DNA of 64,000 nucleotides from Perspicuibacillus lycopersici (GTDB taxonomy: Bacteria; Bacillota; Bacilli; Bacillales; Caldibacillaceae): the NCBI RefSeq assembly GCF_025660475.1, contig NZ_JAOUSF010000002.1, positions 744,001 to 808,000 on the forward strand. The letters are read 5' to 3'. The notes beneath the pieces are model-generated. The model did no database searches, was not told where the DNA came from, and was given only the letters and a program-made list of their open reading frames with translations. Shown piece after piece: positions 32,817 to 43,851 of this stretch (positions within the stretch are counted from its first letter, which is position 1; every line of letters begins with the position of its first letter). A program made the position numbers and the translations under genes.

Positions 32817-34058
32817 TTATTGTTGCTCTTGTGCCAACAACATCGTCGTTTCTTGATATTTTCCATCACGATAAAATCCGATATTTAAATTATCTCCAAT
32901 ATTTTTACTTTGATATAAATATTTCCGCAAATCAACAATTCCGCCAACTTCTTCTTCATCTAATTTCACAATAACATCCATTTGTTGCAGACCAGCCTTT
33001 GCAGCAGGGCTTCCCGGAACTACTTCTGCCACAAGGAGACCAGCAGTAACATCATCTGGTAAATGCAGTGTTTCATCATGATGATAGGATGGAAGATCAC
33101 TAATATTTTGCAACTGTACTCCCATATAAGGTCGCCTTACTTCACCATATGCCTCAATATCCTCTATAATTGGAATTGCAATATTAATTGGTATGGAGAA
33201 ACCGATTCCCTCAATTTCCTCTTGGGCAATTTTCATTGAATTAATCCCCACCACTTGGCCAGCAATATTAACTAATGCACCCCCACTATTACCAGGGTTA
33301 ATCGCTGCATCTGTTTGCAATACTTCAGAATTCCAATCTGCATAGCCATTGCCATCTAAATCAATCGGTACCGTTCGCTCTAGCCCAGAGACAATCCCTT
33401 GAGTAATTGAACCGGCAAAATCCAATCCTAATGGGTTACCTATCGCAAGTACTGGCTCTCCTAATTTCAGCGCATCCGAATCACCAAATTCTGCTACTTT
33501 GTTAATATCTTCACCACTAATTTTTACAACTGCTAGATCAGTCCAAACATCACTACCAACTAATGTTGCCTCCACTTTTTTTCCATCACTTAGTACTACT
33601 TCTAACTGATCGGCATTTTCAATAACGTGGTGGTTAGTTACTACATAGGCAGTATTCCCTTCCTTTTTATAAACGACACCAGAGCCGGTTCCAGCTTCAC
33701 TTGCCTGTGTCCAAATGTTTCCACCTTGATAATTTGTGATTCCGACAACTGTATCCAATGCCTTATTAACTGCTTTTGTTATGTCTGTATCTACCTCATA
33801 GGATACATTTTGTGTAATTGTATCCGAGTTTGTGCTCCCAGTATTTGTTTTACGCTCCACTGTAGTATTTCCATCATTTTGTCCATAAGGTAGGACACCC
33901 ATTCGAGCTAGTGACGGAATGGCTAATAAAATGACGATTGCACCTATTACTGCTCCAATAAGACTCGAGAGAAAATACCCTCCTTTTTTGTTCTTCCGCT
34001 GATTTCGATTTTGATATTCTGTATATGGATCTTGATCGTAATAACCCACCCACACCAT
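32817..34058 (-). CDS. htrA: HtrA/DegP-family membrane serine protease
   Basis: A 413-residue protease facing outward from the membrane. A cytoplasmic tail rich in Tyr, Gln and Arg comes first, then a membrane helix (about 31-50), a Thr/Ser/Asn-rich linker, the trypsin-like domain (about 95-285) with His144, Asp174 and Ser258 (GNSGG), and one PDZ domain (about 310-405). It degrades misfolded secreted proteins. In Bacillus this paralogue (YyxA/HtrC, formerly YycK) closes the wal region. It has its own SD (AAAGGAAAGGA); a GTG at 34049 is an alternative start. Terminators lie on both sides, so transcription is independent. Confidence 0.94.
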   Translation of the reverse strand: MVWVGYYDQDPYTEYQNRNQRKNKKGGYFLSSLIGAVIGAIVILLAIPSLARMGVLPYGQNDGNTTVERKTNTGSTNSDTITQNVSYEVDTDITKAVNKALDTVVGITNYQGGNIWTQASEAGTGSGVVYKKEGNTAYVVTNHHVIENADQLEVVLSDGKKVEATLVGSDVWTDLAVVKISGEDINKVAEFGDSDALKLGEPVLAIGNPLGLDFAGSITQGIVSGLERTVPIDLDGNGYADWNSEVLQTDAAINPGNSGGALVNIAGQVVGINSMKIAQEEIEGIGFSIPINIAIPIIEDIEAYGEVRRPYMGVQLQNISDLPSYHHDETLHLPDDVTAGLLVAEVVPGSPAAKAGLQQMDVIVKLDEEEVGGIVDLRKYLYQSKNIGDNLNIGFYRDGKYQETTMLLAQEQQ

Positions 34059-34201
34059 TCCTTTCCTTTGTGTGTTTTGCTAAGAGTTATTGTTGCTTAA
34101 TATTCATATTATCATTCTTCATCAATTATTTTCTAATAATACATTTTTAATCATTAATTTTTACAATAGTTGCAGCTTATGTTCCTTGTTCCATCCTAAA
34201 T

Positions 34202-34229
34202 AAAAAACTCCCTTTCCGTGAAGAGGGAG
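34202..34229 (-). terminator. Terminator of wal operon
   Basis: CTCCCT with AGGGAG (34208-34213 and 34224-34229), then TTTTTT on the minus strand. It is downstream of walJ. Confidence 0.85.
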
Positions 34230-34251
34230 CTGTGATTCTTTATATTTGCTG

Positions 34252-35046
34252 TTACACTGCTTTAAGGGGAGTCGGTATTTTTGGATCGGTATCATAGATG
34301 GAAAATTGATCCCCAATGGCAAAGCCTTTTCCTTCAAGTACTTGAGAGACAGACATTCTCGCTAATTCTTTCATATTATTGTCTTTACTTAAATGTGCCA
34401 AATATATTCCTTTTGTTTGATCCCCAATGCATTCACTCATCGCAAGTGCTGCATCTTCATTCGAGACATGACCGATATCACTTAATATTCTTCGCTTAAT
34501 ATTCCATGGGTAATTTCCCATTCGCAGCATTTCCACATCGTGGTTACTTTCAAATACAAAGTAATCAGCATTCTTAATGGTACCTACCATCCGATTACTA
34601 ACATATCCAGTATCAGTTATAACAACGAATTTTTTATTACCATGATGAAAAGCATAAAACATCGGCTCTGCTGCATCATGTGAAACACCAAATGATTCAA
34701 TATCAAGTCCACCAAATGTTTTTACGGTTTCCATATCAAATGTAAATTTTAAATCAGTCGGGATTTCCCCAATTAAGGAGGACATTGCCTGCCACGTCTT
34801 GGTATTTGCATAAATCGGTAGTTTATATTTTCGCGCTAATATACCTACACCTTTTATATGATCGGAATGCTCATGGGTCACTAAAATTCCATCAAGATTT
34901 TTTGGATGACGATTAATTTGTTGAAATAAGCCCTCCATTTGCTTCCCACTTAATCCAGCATCTACTAAAAAGGCATGGTCCTCTGTTTCAACATAAATGG
35001 CATTTCCCGTGCTCCCACTGGCTAAAACACTAAACTGTAAAGTCAT
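34252..35046 (-). CDS. walJ: MBL-fold hydrolase WalJ/YycJ
   Basis: A 264-residue metallo-beta-lactamase-fold protein. The metal motif is THEHSDH (near residue 57), with a second His in [10 protein letters not shown] and an Asp in VITDTGYV, giving a two-metal site. YycJ acts as a 5'-to-3' exonuclease in DNA repair and has been linked to cell-wall and replication coordination. ATG 35046 is preferred, with GGAGTG upstream, over the GTG at 35055. It is the last gene of the wal operon. Confidence 0.94.
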   Translation of the reverse strand: MTLQFSVLASGSTGNAIYVETEDHAFLVDAGLSGKQMEGLFQQINRHPKNLDGILVTHEHSDHIKGVGILARKYKLPIYANTKTWQAMSSLIGEIPTDLKFTFDMETVKTFGGLDIESFGVSHDAAEPMFYAFHHGNKKFVVITDTGYVSNRMVGTIKNADYFVFESNHDVEMLRMGNYPWNIKRRILSDIGHVSNEDAALAMSECIGDQTKGIYLAHLSKDNNMKELARMSVSQVLEGKGFAIGDQFSIYDTDPKIPTPLKAV

Positions 35047-35171
35047 TACGTTCACTCCAATTAAGTACTGCTTATCATAAAAAGAGCTAATAAAGCTCTA
35101 TCTGCTAATTTCTGTTTCCTATACTAATAGATTGCAAGTTTCTAGTATAAATGATGACGAGCATTGAGCTA

Positions 35172-35963
35172 CTATTCAATAACTTGTCCTTCTTCATTCG
35201 ATACTTGGAAGACATGACCTTCCACCGCATTTACAAATAAATCATCCTGCCCATTAATCGAAAATCTCCACGTTGGTGCTAATAGCTGAGAGGTCATATC
35301 TGGTACTAATGTATAGTAGCCGAGATCTACATCTGTAATTTCACTACCTGGTTGGAAAAGATGACGATTATACAAAATAACCAATGCTTCATAAGCGGTA
35401 ATAATCTCCTCTTCCTTAATTTCTTGAATGTCTACTAGCATTGTTTGTGTATAGGAGGTTATCTCATCTTTATCATTTAAATATAACACAACTTTTCCAC
35501 TAGCGTTTTGATAAAATGTTTTATCCTCATACGTTTGATAATAGGTAATCGTTTGTTTCTCTACATCAAAATTCCAATACGCATATTGATTGCCATTATA
35601 GATGTATGTTTGAACAAATTGGTCAACATCTTTTACCGTAAAATCCTTTTTTAATACGAACGGCTTGGATAAAACACTTTGAATATAGGTTTCATTACTA
35701 ATTGTAATTTCCTGACTAGGTAATGAAGAAAGCTCTTTATTACTAAAGCTTTTAATATTTGCTTCGACATAATTTTCCTTTGTTGGATCCACTGGTAATT
35801 CAGGAAAGGTGATTTCATCTGCTTTTAATTGTTCATCAATCGACGTTTCCTTCATTAAATCAAAGGTATTTTCATCTTTTTGCTTTACTACCTGTGTAAT
35901 TAAAAAAATATCTAAAATGAGAAAGGTAATAATAAATATGGTTTTTGCTCTACTCCAATCCAC
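35172..35963 (-). CDS. walI: WalI (YycI), regulator of WalK
   Basis: A 263-residue membrane protein. The first 28 residues (MDWSRAKTIFIITFLILDIFLI) are a membrane helix with the conserved start. The extracellular part is mixed alpha/beta and resembles YycH. WalI and WalH bind WalK in the membrane and restrain or adjust its kinase activity. It starts at GTG 35963, inside walH by 14 nt, with SD GGGAGGGG. Confidence 0.93.
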   Translation of the reverse strand: MDWSRAKTIFIITFLILDIFLITQVVKQKDENTFDLMKETSIDEQLKADEITFPELPVDPTKENYVEANIKSFSNKELSSLPSQEITISNETYIQSVLSKPFVLKKDFTVKDVDQFVQTYIYNGNQYAYWNFDVEKQTITYYQTYEDKTFYQNASGKVVLYLNDKDEITSYTQTMLVDIQEIKEEEIITAYEALVILYNRHLFQPGSEITDVDLGYYTLVPDMTSQLLAPTWRFSINGQDDLFVNAVEGHVFQVSNEEGQVIE

Positions 35964-37266
35964 CAGTTACCCCTCCCATTTCTGCTTCTGAGATTTGTTT
36001 CCACTGGTTATCTACCCGATAATACCAGGAAGGCTCCAATTTTATTAACTGGCTATTAAATTCTTTATTTAAATGGTAGCCAATCATTACATCATTTACC
36101 GATTCGATATCCAAGTTCTCGATGCTGCTAAGATAGTTAATTACGTCCTTACCAGAGGATAGCGTATACTCTTTATTTACTGGATTATAGGATAGATAAT
36201 CGAGAATAAAATATGGTCGGCGATAAGAATAAACACCACTATTTCCAATGACAAGGGAAATCTCACTCAATCCAATTTCATTAAATACTGGATAATCATC
36301 AAAATACAATTGAAAAGTAATTTCATGCATTGTTGTATTGGAATCTGCATAGTAATAACGATCTGTCCAGCCACTATGCTCATTAATATATCCAACACTT
36401 GTTTGAATAAGGTCATTTATGGTAATCGGTGATTCTATCGAAATTGTAGTATCCACAAATGAAAGCATTTTTGTATCTGTTGCAATATCCAGTACACTCC
36501 AGCCATCTGTATATCGATTGCCATTCTTCGAAACATAGCTTGGGTCCGTAAACAAAGCATTTTTAAATTCCTCAGGGTTATAATCCCTTGGGTAGTATTG
36601 ATAATTTCCTAAAGATGTCGCTTCATTTAATACAAAAAGATACTCCCCTGACTCTTTTTGATATGCATAGTATGGGCTACTTTCTTCAATGAAGTTGTTT
36701 AAGTCATCCTGGAATCTATCAATATTACTATTTCTTACTCTTGCCTTCACTGCTCTACTAAAATTTGCAGAGGCGAGATAAACAATTCCTTCATCTTCCT
36801 TCATTTGATCTGGAAAAATAACCATATAATGAAAGGTGCCAGGTGGAAATTGCTTTGTATCTGTCGAAAATAATGATTTTGTTAGCTCCACTGGAAGTTC
36901 ATCAGGAAATTTTAAAATAAATGCTGTATCCCTTGCATTATTTTCCCAAACATCATTGAACTCACTACCGATTTCTTGGAAATCATAATATGTCCAGCTA
37001 CGAACCACATTCATCATTGGAAGAATCAATTCCATTTTTTCTGAGCCGACATATTGATTTTCTCCTTTTCGGTAAATCATTTTATTAGGTACAAATATAT
37101 CTTTTAATTCTTTTTTGTCTTCAATACTAATTTCATTTATATATTCTTGATTATTGATTATTGTATTATCATAGTTTTCTTGAAAGGTGACGAGATTCCA
37201 AAATAAATAAACGCTTAGCAAAACTAATCCGGTTAATATCCAAGACTTAATTTGTTCAAATCTCAT
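35950..37266 (-). CDS. walH: WalH (YycH), regulator of WalK
   Basis: A 438-residue protein with one N-terminal membrane helix (IKSWILTGLVLLSVYLFWNL) and a large extracellular part made of three domains. ATG 37266 overlaps the walK stop by 11 nt, with AGAGGAT upstream. Starts further upstream would extend into walK. It helps control WalK with WalI. Confidence 0.93.
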   Translation of the reverse strand: MRFEQIKSWILTGLVLLSVYLFWNLVTFQENYDNTIINNQEYINEISIEDKKELKDIFVPNKMIYRKGENQYVGSEKMELILPMMNVVRSWTYYDFQEIGSEFNDVWENNARDTAFILKFPDELPVELTKSLFSTDTKQFPPGTFHYMVIFPDQMKEDEGIVYLASANFSRAVKARVRNSNIDRFQDDLNNFIEESSPYYAYQKESGEYLFVLNEATSLGNYQYYPRDYNPEEFKNALFTDPSYVSKNGNRYTDGWSVLDIATDTKMLSFVDTTISIESPITINDLIQTSVGYINEHSGWTDRYYYADSNTTMHEITFQLYFDDYPVFNEIGLSEISLVIGNSGVYSYRRPYFILDYLSYNPVNKEYTLSSGKDVINYLSSIENLDIESVNDVMIGYHLNKEFNSQLIKLEPSWYYRVDNQWKQISEAEMGGVTGGLE

Positions 37267-39085
37267 CGAAATCATCCTCTTGATTACGGTCATATGGTAG
37301 GGTGAAGTGAATGGTTGTCCCTTTATCTTCAATACTAGAAGCCCAAATTCTGCCTCCATGAGCCTGTATCATTTCTTTTGCGATTGCTAAGCCTAGTCCC
37401 GTTCCACCTAATACCCTCGATCTTGCTTTATCAATTCGATAAAATCTATCGAAAATCCGACTGATGCTTGCTTTTGGAATACCAATACCTTGGTCAGAAA
37501 TTCTAACTTCCATGTATTCATGGTACATAATAATTTTGATTGTAATTTTTCCTCCATTAGGGGAATATTTTATTGCATTTGAAATAATATTATCGAGAAC
37601 CTGTGTTACTTTATCTGTATCGATTTCCACATATATTTGTTGTTTAGGGAATCTCCGAACATAGGAAATGCCTCTTTCCCTCGAAATCTCAAATCGGTCA
37701 ATTACTCGATTAATGTACGGAATAAAGCTTACCCATTCTTTTTCCAAACGATAGTCTTTACTATCCATTTTCGATAATTGTAATAAATCATTTACTAGTC
37801 GAATCATACGCTCGGTTTCATTTTGCGTTACATTTAAAAACTTCGGAGCTATTTCTTCATCCTTCCATGCACCCTCCGTTAACGCTTCTAAATAGCTACG
37901 CATTGTCGTTAATGGTGTTCTTAGCTCATGTGAAACATTGGCAACGAATTCGCGCCGCTCCAGCTCTATTTTTTCCTGTTCCGTAATATCATGGAGAACG
38001 ACAATAAGACCGTTCATTAGGCCAGTTTCCTTCTGGATAATGGAAAAATTCGCCCGTAAAATAAATGGATTATTCGCTTTACTATAGTCGAGGATAACAG
38101 AATTTTGTTCCTCTAATAAATCCTCAAACGTATATTGGTCTTCTAATCCTAGTAAAGAAACAATTGGTTTTGATAGAACTGTTTCACGTGTAACATTTAG
38201 CATTTTTTCAGCTGATTCATTAATTAATATTACTCTACCTTTTCGATCGGTAGAAATTACACCGTCTGTCATATAGGCTAAAATCGATGATAATTTTCGT
38301 TTTTCACTATCTGTTTTGGCCTGTTCTTCTTGTAGTTTTTTCGTTAAATTATTAAATGTTTGCGCCAATTGACCGATTTCGTCTTTTCCATATACTTTAA
38401 CCTTCCGAGAAAAATTCCCTCTTGCCATTGCCTGTGCATGCTTTTTCATTTCGGATAAAGGTTTCGTAATCGTTTGTGCAACAAAAACAGCAAGTATTGC
38501 GGTTAATGCAAGTGCAATCGCAGTACCTGTAATCAATACATTATTAATAACACCAATTTGATCAAATATCCGTTCAATTAATCCTTCTAAATAAATTACC
38601 CCGACAATTTGATCATTTACTTCAATTGGTACATAAGTTACCCATGTTCGACCATTCTTCCCATCAATTACTAGGCGGTCAATTTTTTCGCCTGTAACCA
38701 ATGCTCTTGTTACAAAATTATCAGTTTTTCGTTGGCCAACAATTCCTTGATTATTTTTATCTGATGTACCTAAAATTCGAGAATTTTTATCTAATACTTG
38801 AATTTCTGCAATATCAGCAGAGGTATTTTCTAAAAGAATATTTTTAATATCCTCTTCTAACGGTTTTGCCCCTTTTTCTTCTCTATCCTTAACAAACTCT
38901 TCTTCTAAATTATACGTTAGAAAGTTTATTTTACTTATAATCGACTCTTTGAAGTTCTCTGTTAGTTTATTTTCTAACTCTCTTACAAAGTAGACACCGA
39001 TGATTTGCATCGCAATTAAAATAAGCAGTACAAAGAACAATATAAATTTCAACCGAATGGAAGAAAATATCGCTAATTTTTTCAT
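37256..39085 (-). CDS. walK: WalK (YycG) essential sensor histidine kinase
   Basis: A 609-residue kinase. A membrane helix (about 11-33) and a second (about 183-205) flank an extracellular Cache/PAS domain. HAMP (about 205-258), a cytoplasmic PAS (about 262-365) and HisKA with phospho-His386 (FVANVSHELRTPLTT) follow, then HATPase_c (LDNIISNAIKYSPNGG, ISDQGIGIP, GGTGLGLAIAKE). It senses cell-wall synthesis and phosphorylates WalR. The PAS here lacks none of the fold residues I can see. The Zn-site cannot be judged by eye. Confidence 0.97.
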   Translation of the reverse strand: MKKLAIFSSIRLKFILFFVLLILIAMQIIGVYFVRELENKLTENFKESIISKINFLTYNLEEEFVKDREEKGAKPLEEDIKNILLENTSADIAEIQVLDKNSRILGTSDKNNQGIVGQRKTDNFVTRALVTGEKIDRLVIDGKNGRTWVTYVPIEVNDQIVGVIYLEGLIERIFDQIGVINNVLITGTAIALALTAILAVFVAQTITKPLSEMKKHAQAMARGNFSRKVKVYGKDEIGQLAQTFNNLTKKLQEEQAKTDSEKRKLSSILAYMTDGVISTDRKGRVILINESAEKMLNVTRETVLSKPIVSLLGLEDQYTFEDLLEEQNSVILDYSKANNPFILRANFSIIQKETGLMNGLIVVLHDITEQEKIELERREFVANVSHELRTPLTTMRSYLEALTEGAWKDEEIAPKFLNVTQNETERMIRLVNDLLQLSKMDSKDYRLEKEWVSFIPYINRVIDRFEISRERGISYVRRFPKQQIYVEIDTDKVTQVLDNIISNAIKYSPNGGKITIKIIMYHEYMEVRISDQGIGIPKASISRIFDRFYRIDKARSRVLGGTGLGLAIAKEMIQAHGGRIWASSIEDKGTTIHFTLPYDRNQEDDFDEI

Positions 39086-39093
39086 TCAGCCTA

Positions 39094-39804
39094 TTACTCC
39101 TGTTCAGGATTCTTCAAGTAGTATCCTACCCCTCTACGTGTTACCAACCAGCCTGGGTGACTAGGATTATCCTCAATTTTTTCTCTTAATCTTCGGACCG
39201 TAACATCGACTGTACGGACATCACCAAAATAATCATATCCCCATACAGTTTGTAATAAATGTTCTCTTGTAACCACTTGTCCAATATGTTTTGCAAGATA
39301 ATATAATAATTCAAACTCACGATGTGTTAATTCGATTTTCTCTCCGCGTTTCGAAACGATATAGGCATCAGGATGGATTACAAGTGACCCAATAGCAATT
39401 TCATTCGATTCGTTTTCATCAACTGCAGTTGTAACTTGTTGATGGCGACGTAAATTCGCTTTGACACGAGCCAGTATTTCACGTGTACTAAACGGTTTAG
39501 TGACATAGTCATCTGCTCCTAATTCTAGTCCTAACACTTTATCGATTTCCGAGTCTTTTGCTGTTAACATAATGATCGGCATTTCGTATTTTTTTCGTAC
39601 TTCTCGACATACTTCCATACCATCTCGATGAGGTAACATAATGTCTAATAAAATTAAATCTGGTTTTATATCTTCTACCATTTGTAATGCTTCATTTCCA
39701 TCGTAAGCACAAAGGACCTCATATCCTTCTTTTTTTAAATTAAATTCCAATATATCTGCAATTGGTTTTTCATCATCAACTACGAGTATTTTTTTTCCCA
39801 TCAT
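39094..39804 (-). CDS. walR: WalR (YycF) essential response regulator
   Basis: A 236-residue OmpR-type regulator. The receiver has VVDDEK and the phospho-Asp at about 53 ([13 protein letters not shown]). The winged helix ends [33 protein letters not shown]. It is the first gene of the wal operon, 8 nt ahead of walK. ATG 39804 has AGAGGTG upstream; the second ATG gives the usual 235 residues. It controls autolysins, probably including the M23 gene directly upstream. Confidence 0.97.
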   Translation of the reverse strand: MMGKKILVVDDEKPIADILEFNLKKEGYEVLCAYDGNEALQMVEDIKPDLILLDIMLPHRDGMEVCREVRKKYEMPIIMLTAKDSEIDKVLGLELGADDYVTKPFSTREILARVKANLRRHQQVTTAVDENESNEIAIGSLVIHPDAYIVSKRGEKIELTHREFELLYYLAKHIGQVVTREHLLQTVWGYDYFGDVRTVDVTVRRLREKIEDNPSHPGWLVTRRGVGYYLKNPEQE

Positions 39805-40210
39805 CGTACGTCACCTCTCCAGTTAACTCATTTCATTATCTATTATTTTGGATTATTTTTGTTTAATATAATCGAATAAACTTTATCTAGTTAAGATAAC
39901 TTTAACATGAATTACTATATTAATTCACTACTTTACACCTGTTTTCCTTTATTTCTCAATACAGGAAGGATGAATTTTGTTTAGCAAAAATAATTTCCTA
40001 ATTATTTCCCAAGAAATGTTATTGTTTCCATTAACATAAAGTGTCATTGATTAAGAACTTTTATACACTAGTTTTCTACCATACTCTATTCTCGTAATAA
40101 ATGTGTACTATCGTTTCATTCCATTACATATAATTTAGTATATCTATCGTGTCGGTAAAATATGATTGATAGAATATTTGGATTGATGTTTATACTAGGA
40201 TTAAATAACG
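39805..40210. other. Upstream region of wal operon
   Basis: A 406-bp AT-rich region with no coding frame. The walR promoter must lie here. I could not choose between several TATA-like hexamers. No WalR dyad was seen. Confidence 0.5.
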
Positions 40211-40240
40211 AAAAAATTCCCTAGTAGTTTACCAGGGAAT
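40211..40240 (-). terminator. Terminator of M23 gene
   Basis: ATTCCCT with AGGGAAT (40216-40222 and 40234-40240), then six T on the minus strand. Confidence 0.82.
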
Positions 40241-40265
40241 CCTTTCGTTTTTTATGTTAGCTTCC

Positions 40266-41750
40266 TTAATTTAAATAGTTTAATGGATTTTTTAGGCTTC
40301 CATTGACATACACTTCGAAGTGTAAGTGAGTTCCTGTTGAATCACCAGTGCTTCCCATTACACCAATTTTTGAACCTTGTGCTACCGTTTGGCCGACACT
40401 TACATTTATTGATGATAGATGGGCGTATACTGTACGCATGCCATTTCCATGATCGATAACAATTTTATTACCATAATCTCCATCCCAACCAGCGGAGACT
40501 ACTTTACCGTTATCTGCTGCTTTAATGGTGTAATTAGAAGGTCTCGCAATATCAATACCTTTGTGGAAATTACCCCAACGGTATCCCATTGTACTTGAAA
40601 TATATCCACCATTTGTTGGCCAGATAAATGAACCTGTTCCACGTGAAGGAACTACTTTTGTCCCTTTATGGACAATCTTTTCTACAGGATCTTTCAGTAC
40701 TTTTTCTTCCTTCACTTCTTTGCTTACTTCTTGACCATTTACTTGGCTAATTATATATGTTACAGCCTTTTGTCCTTCAGATCCTTCTTGAACAACTTTA
40801 GAATCTCCTTTAAACATTGAGGAGTCTTCCACTACTTTTGTCGTGTAGTCAATTTTTTCTTCTTTGAATACTTCTTTTTCAATAACAACATCAAGATATG
40901 GTTCATATGCTGTTACATTTAATTGATCACCAATTTGTAGAACAGTATCTTCATCAATTTTTGGATTTAGCTCAAGAAGCTGTTTTAGTTTCAATCCATG
41001 GTCCTCTGCAATTGAACCTAAAACATCTCCTTCTTTCACGGAGTATTTTTTCTCTTCCAGTGTGCCTTTTTGTAATAGCTTTACAACATTGTCGGTTTTT
41101 AAAATTTGATCTGGCTTCACATTTTCCATAGAGATTGTAACATTTTTCGATAAGTGAACGTCTAATAAACGAGACTCACCATTTTCAAGAGCTGGTGCTT
41201 CAACTTCGGAATCTGCACTTGCCTGTAATTTTTCTAAATCTTTATCTGATACATATTTAAGTTTAAGCTGGTCGATGACTTCCTCTACTTTGTCTTGATT
41301 TTCCAAGTAAGTTACGACTTTACCATCGATTTTAAGTGCTACCGCTTCAACTTTTATTGCTAAATCATTATTAATTTCATTAAGAACCTGATCATCTTCG
41401 TTTTTAGATTCCCGGAACATTTGCTCAGGTACGAAAACAATTTCGTCTGTTGTTAATGAGAAATCATAGTCTTTATATTCCTCTTTAACTGCGTTCATTT
41501 TTTCTGTTACTAAATCTTCCACCAATTCCTTATTGGAGACAGTGCCAAGATATTCATCATTTATGTAGACATGATAAATTTTTTGCAGTTTAGATTCGTT
41601 ATTTGTATTAGCAAAAGCAGTGTTAATGGAAATGGTCGATACCACTAAAGTTGCAATAATCGTCTTTTTGATAACACCATTTGAATGAAGTCTAATTTTC
41701 GCTGCTTTGTCAGTCATTTTTGTTAGGTTTTCCTTTAACTGTACATTCAT
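40266..41750 (-). CDS. M23 peptidase with LysM and G5 domains, cell-wall hydrolase
   Basis: A 494-residue exported endopeptidase. A signal sequence (about 25-48, ending TAFA) is followed by a YabE-like N-terminal region, a LysM (about 240-285, YSVKEGDVLGSIAEDHGLKLKQLLELNP), a G5 domain (about 290-370) and the LytM/M23 domain (about 375-490). The zinc ligands are H in HKGIDIA and D of the same motif, and HxH in THLHFEVY. It should cut peptide cross-links in peptidoglycan. The gene sits just upstream of walR and has a perfect WalR dyad at 42034, so it is a probable WalR target. SD AGGAGG precedes ATG 41750. Confidence 0.93.
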   Translation of the reverse strand: MNVQLKENLTKMTDKAAKIRLHSNGVIKKTIIATLVVSTISINTAFANTNNESKLQKIYHVYINDEYLGTVSNKELVEDLVTEKMNAVKEEYKDYDFSLTTDEIVFVPEQMFRESKNEDDQVLNEINNDLAIKVEAVALKIDGKVVTYLENQDKVEEVIDQLKLKYVSDKDLEKLQASADSEVEAPALENGESRLLDVHLSKNVTISMENVKPDQILKTDNVVKLLQKGTLEEKKYSVKEGDVLGSIAEDHGLKLKQLLELNPKIDEDTVLQIGDQLNVTAYEPYLDVVIEKEVFKEEKIDYTTKVVEDSSMFKGDSKVVQEGSEGQKAVTYIISQVNGQEVSKEVKEEKVLKDPVEKIVHKGTKVVPSRGTGSFIWPTNGGYISSTMGYRWGNFHKGIDIARPSNYTIKAADNGKVVSAGWDGDYGNKIVIDHGNGMRTVYAHLSSINVSVGQTVAQGSKIGVMGSTGDSTGTHLHFEVYVNGSLKNPLNYLN

Positions 41751-42266
41751 TAATTTACCTCCTAAACTATTTGAATACTGAATAGAACAAATAGATTAGT
41801 ACTTTAATAACCCTATGAAAGGGGATTCTTAAATCCTTTAATAACTTTATCATAAAAATAGCCCAAATTGGGCAAACGTTACCTTTTGTAATGTAATTGT
41901 ATAATTAATGGTAATATATTACAGATTATTTGATTAATTTCTATTAGAATAGTAGAAACATAGTTTTCACACATCCGTTTTTATCAAATAGTAATAATAA
42001 ATTGCAAGAAAATTTTCTACATATCGATTTAATATTACAATTACATTACAATAGTTTTACAATTTTTACAGAGATTTTTCTACATTATTGGACAAACTCC
42101 CTATTTTTTGTCACATTCTTTTATCATTTTGATTCAGGAAATTGATACTTCTTGACTATTTTTGTATAAGATTGTCATTTAAATTCTGAGCAGCGCTAGC
42201 GCAATGGAAAGAAGATAGTAGAAATGGATATAAATGTATTTAAATCGGAAGTAGTGCAAAAATGAT
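41751..42266. other. Upstream region of M23 gene
   Basis: AT-rich and non-coding. It contains the WalR dyad at 42034-42050 and a weaker copy of the same motif at 41887-41903 on the plus strand. A small AAAGGGGATT/AATCCTTT hairpin lies near 41817-41838 in the probable leader. Confidence 0.55.
42034..42050 (-). promoter_or_regulatory. WalR-binding dyad
   Basis: On the minus strand TGTAAT-GTAAT-TGTAAT fits the WalR consensus TGTWAH-N5-TGTWAH exactly. It precedes the M23 gene in the same direction, about 285 bp from its start. Confidence 0.75.
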
Positions 42267-42302
42267 AAAAGACATCGAGAGGAGATCCTCTTGATGTCTT
42301 TT
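42267..42302 (-). terminator. Terminator of purA
   Basis: AAAAGACATC-x-AGAGGA with TCCTCT-x-GATGTCTTTT (42267-42302), a 16-bp hairpin with one mismatch, symmetrical. Confidence 0.85.
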
Positions 42303-42337
42303 AACGATAAGATCCAAGCTACTTTTCAGCAGAACTT

Positions 42338-43645
<1,308 letters not shown>

Positions 43646-43677
43646 TTATATGTTATTTTTTCATTTTAACCATATAT

Positions 43678-43753
43678 AGTGTAGCACTTTCATCGTAAAT
43701 GTCAATCAAAATACGAATATTTAATATTGACATCGAAAATATTGTTCGTGTTA
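43678..43753 (-). promoter_or_regulatory. purA promoter with PurBox-like pair
   Basis: -35 TTGACA (43705-43700) and -10 TACACT (43683-43678) are 16 bp apart. Upstream, an inverted pair at 43709-43721 and 43741-43753 contains ATACGAATATT and CACGAACAAT, resembling PurR PurBoxes (11 and 10 of 13). Their gap is 19 bp, a little longer than I expect. Confidence 0.6.
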
Positions 43754-43803
43754 TTTTTATCGTTTTACGAATCCTACCATTATTATTGTCTGCAAAAATA
43801 ATA

Positions 43804-43829
43804 AAAAAACCACAGTTTTCTCACTGTGG
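43804..43829 (-). terminator. Terminator of dnaC
   Basis: CCACAGT with ACTGTGG (43810-43816 and 43823-43829) and TTTTTTT on the minus strand. Confidence 0.85.
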
Positions 43830-43851
43830 TCCTCACTAATTTCGGAATATA

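Noticed and set aside
41887-41903. Second WalR dyad on the plus strand
   Set aside because: The second half TGTATA breaks the consensus and it points away from the M23 gene, so it is only noted.
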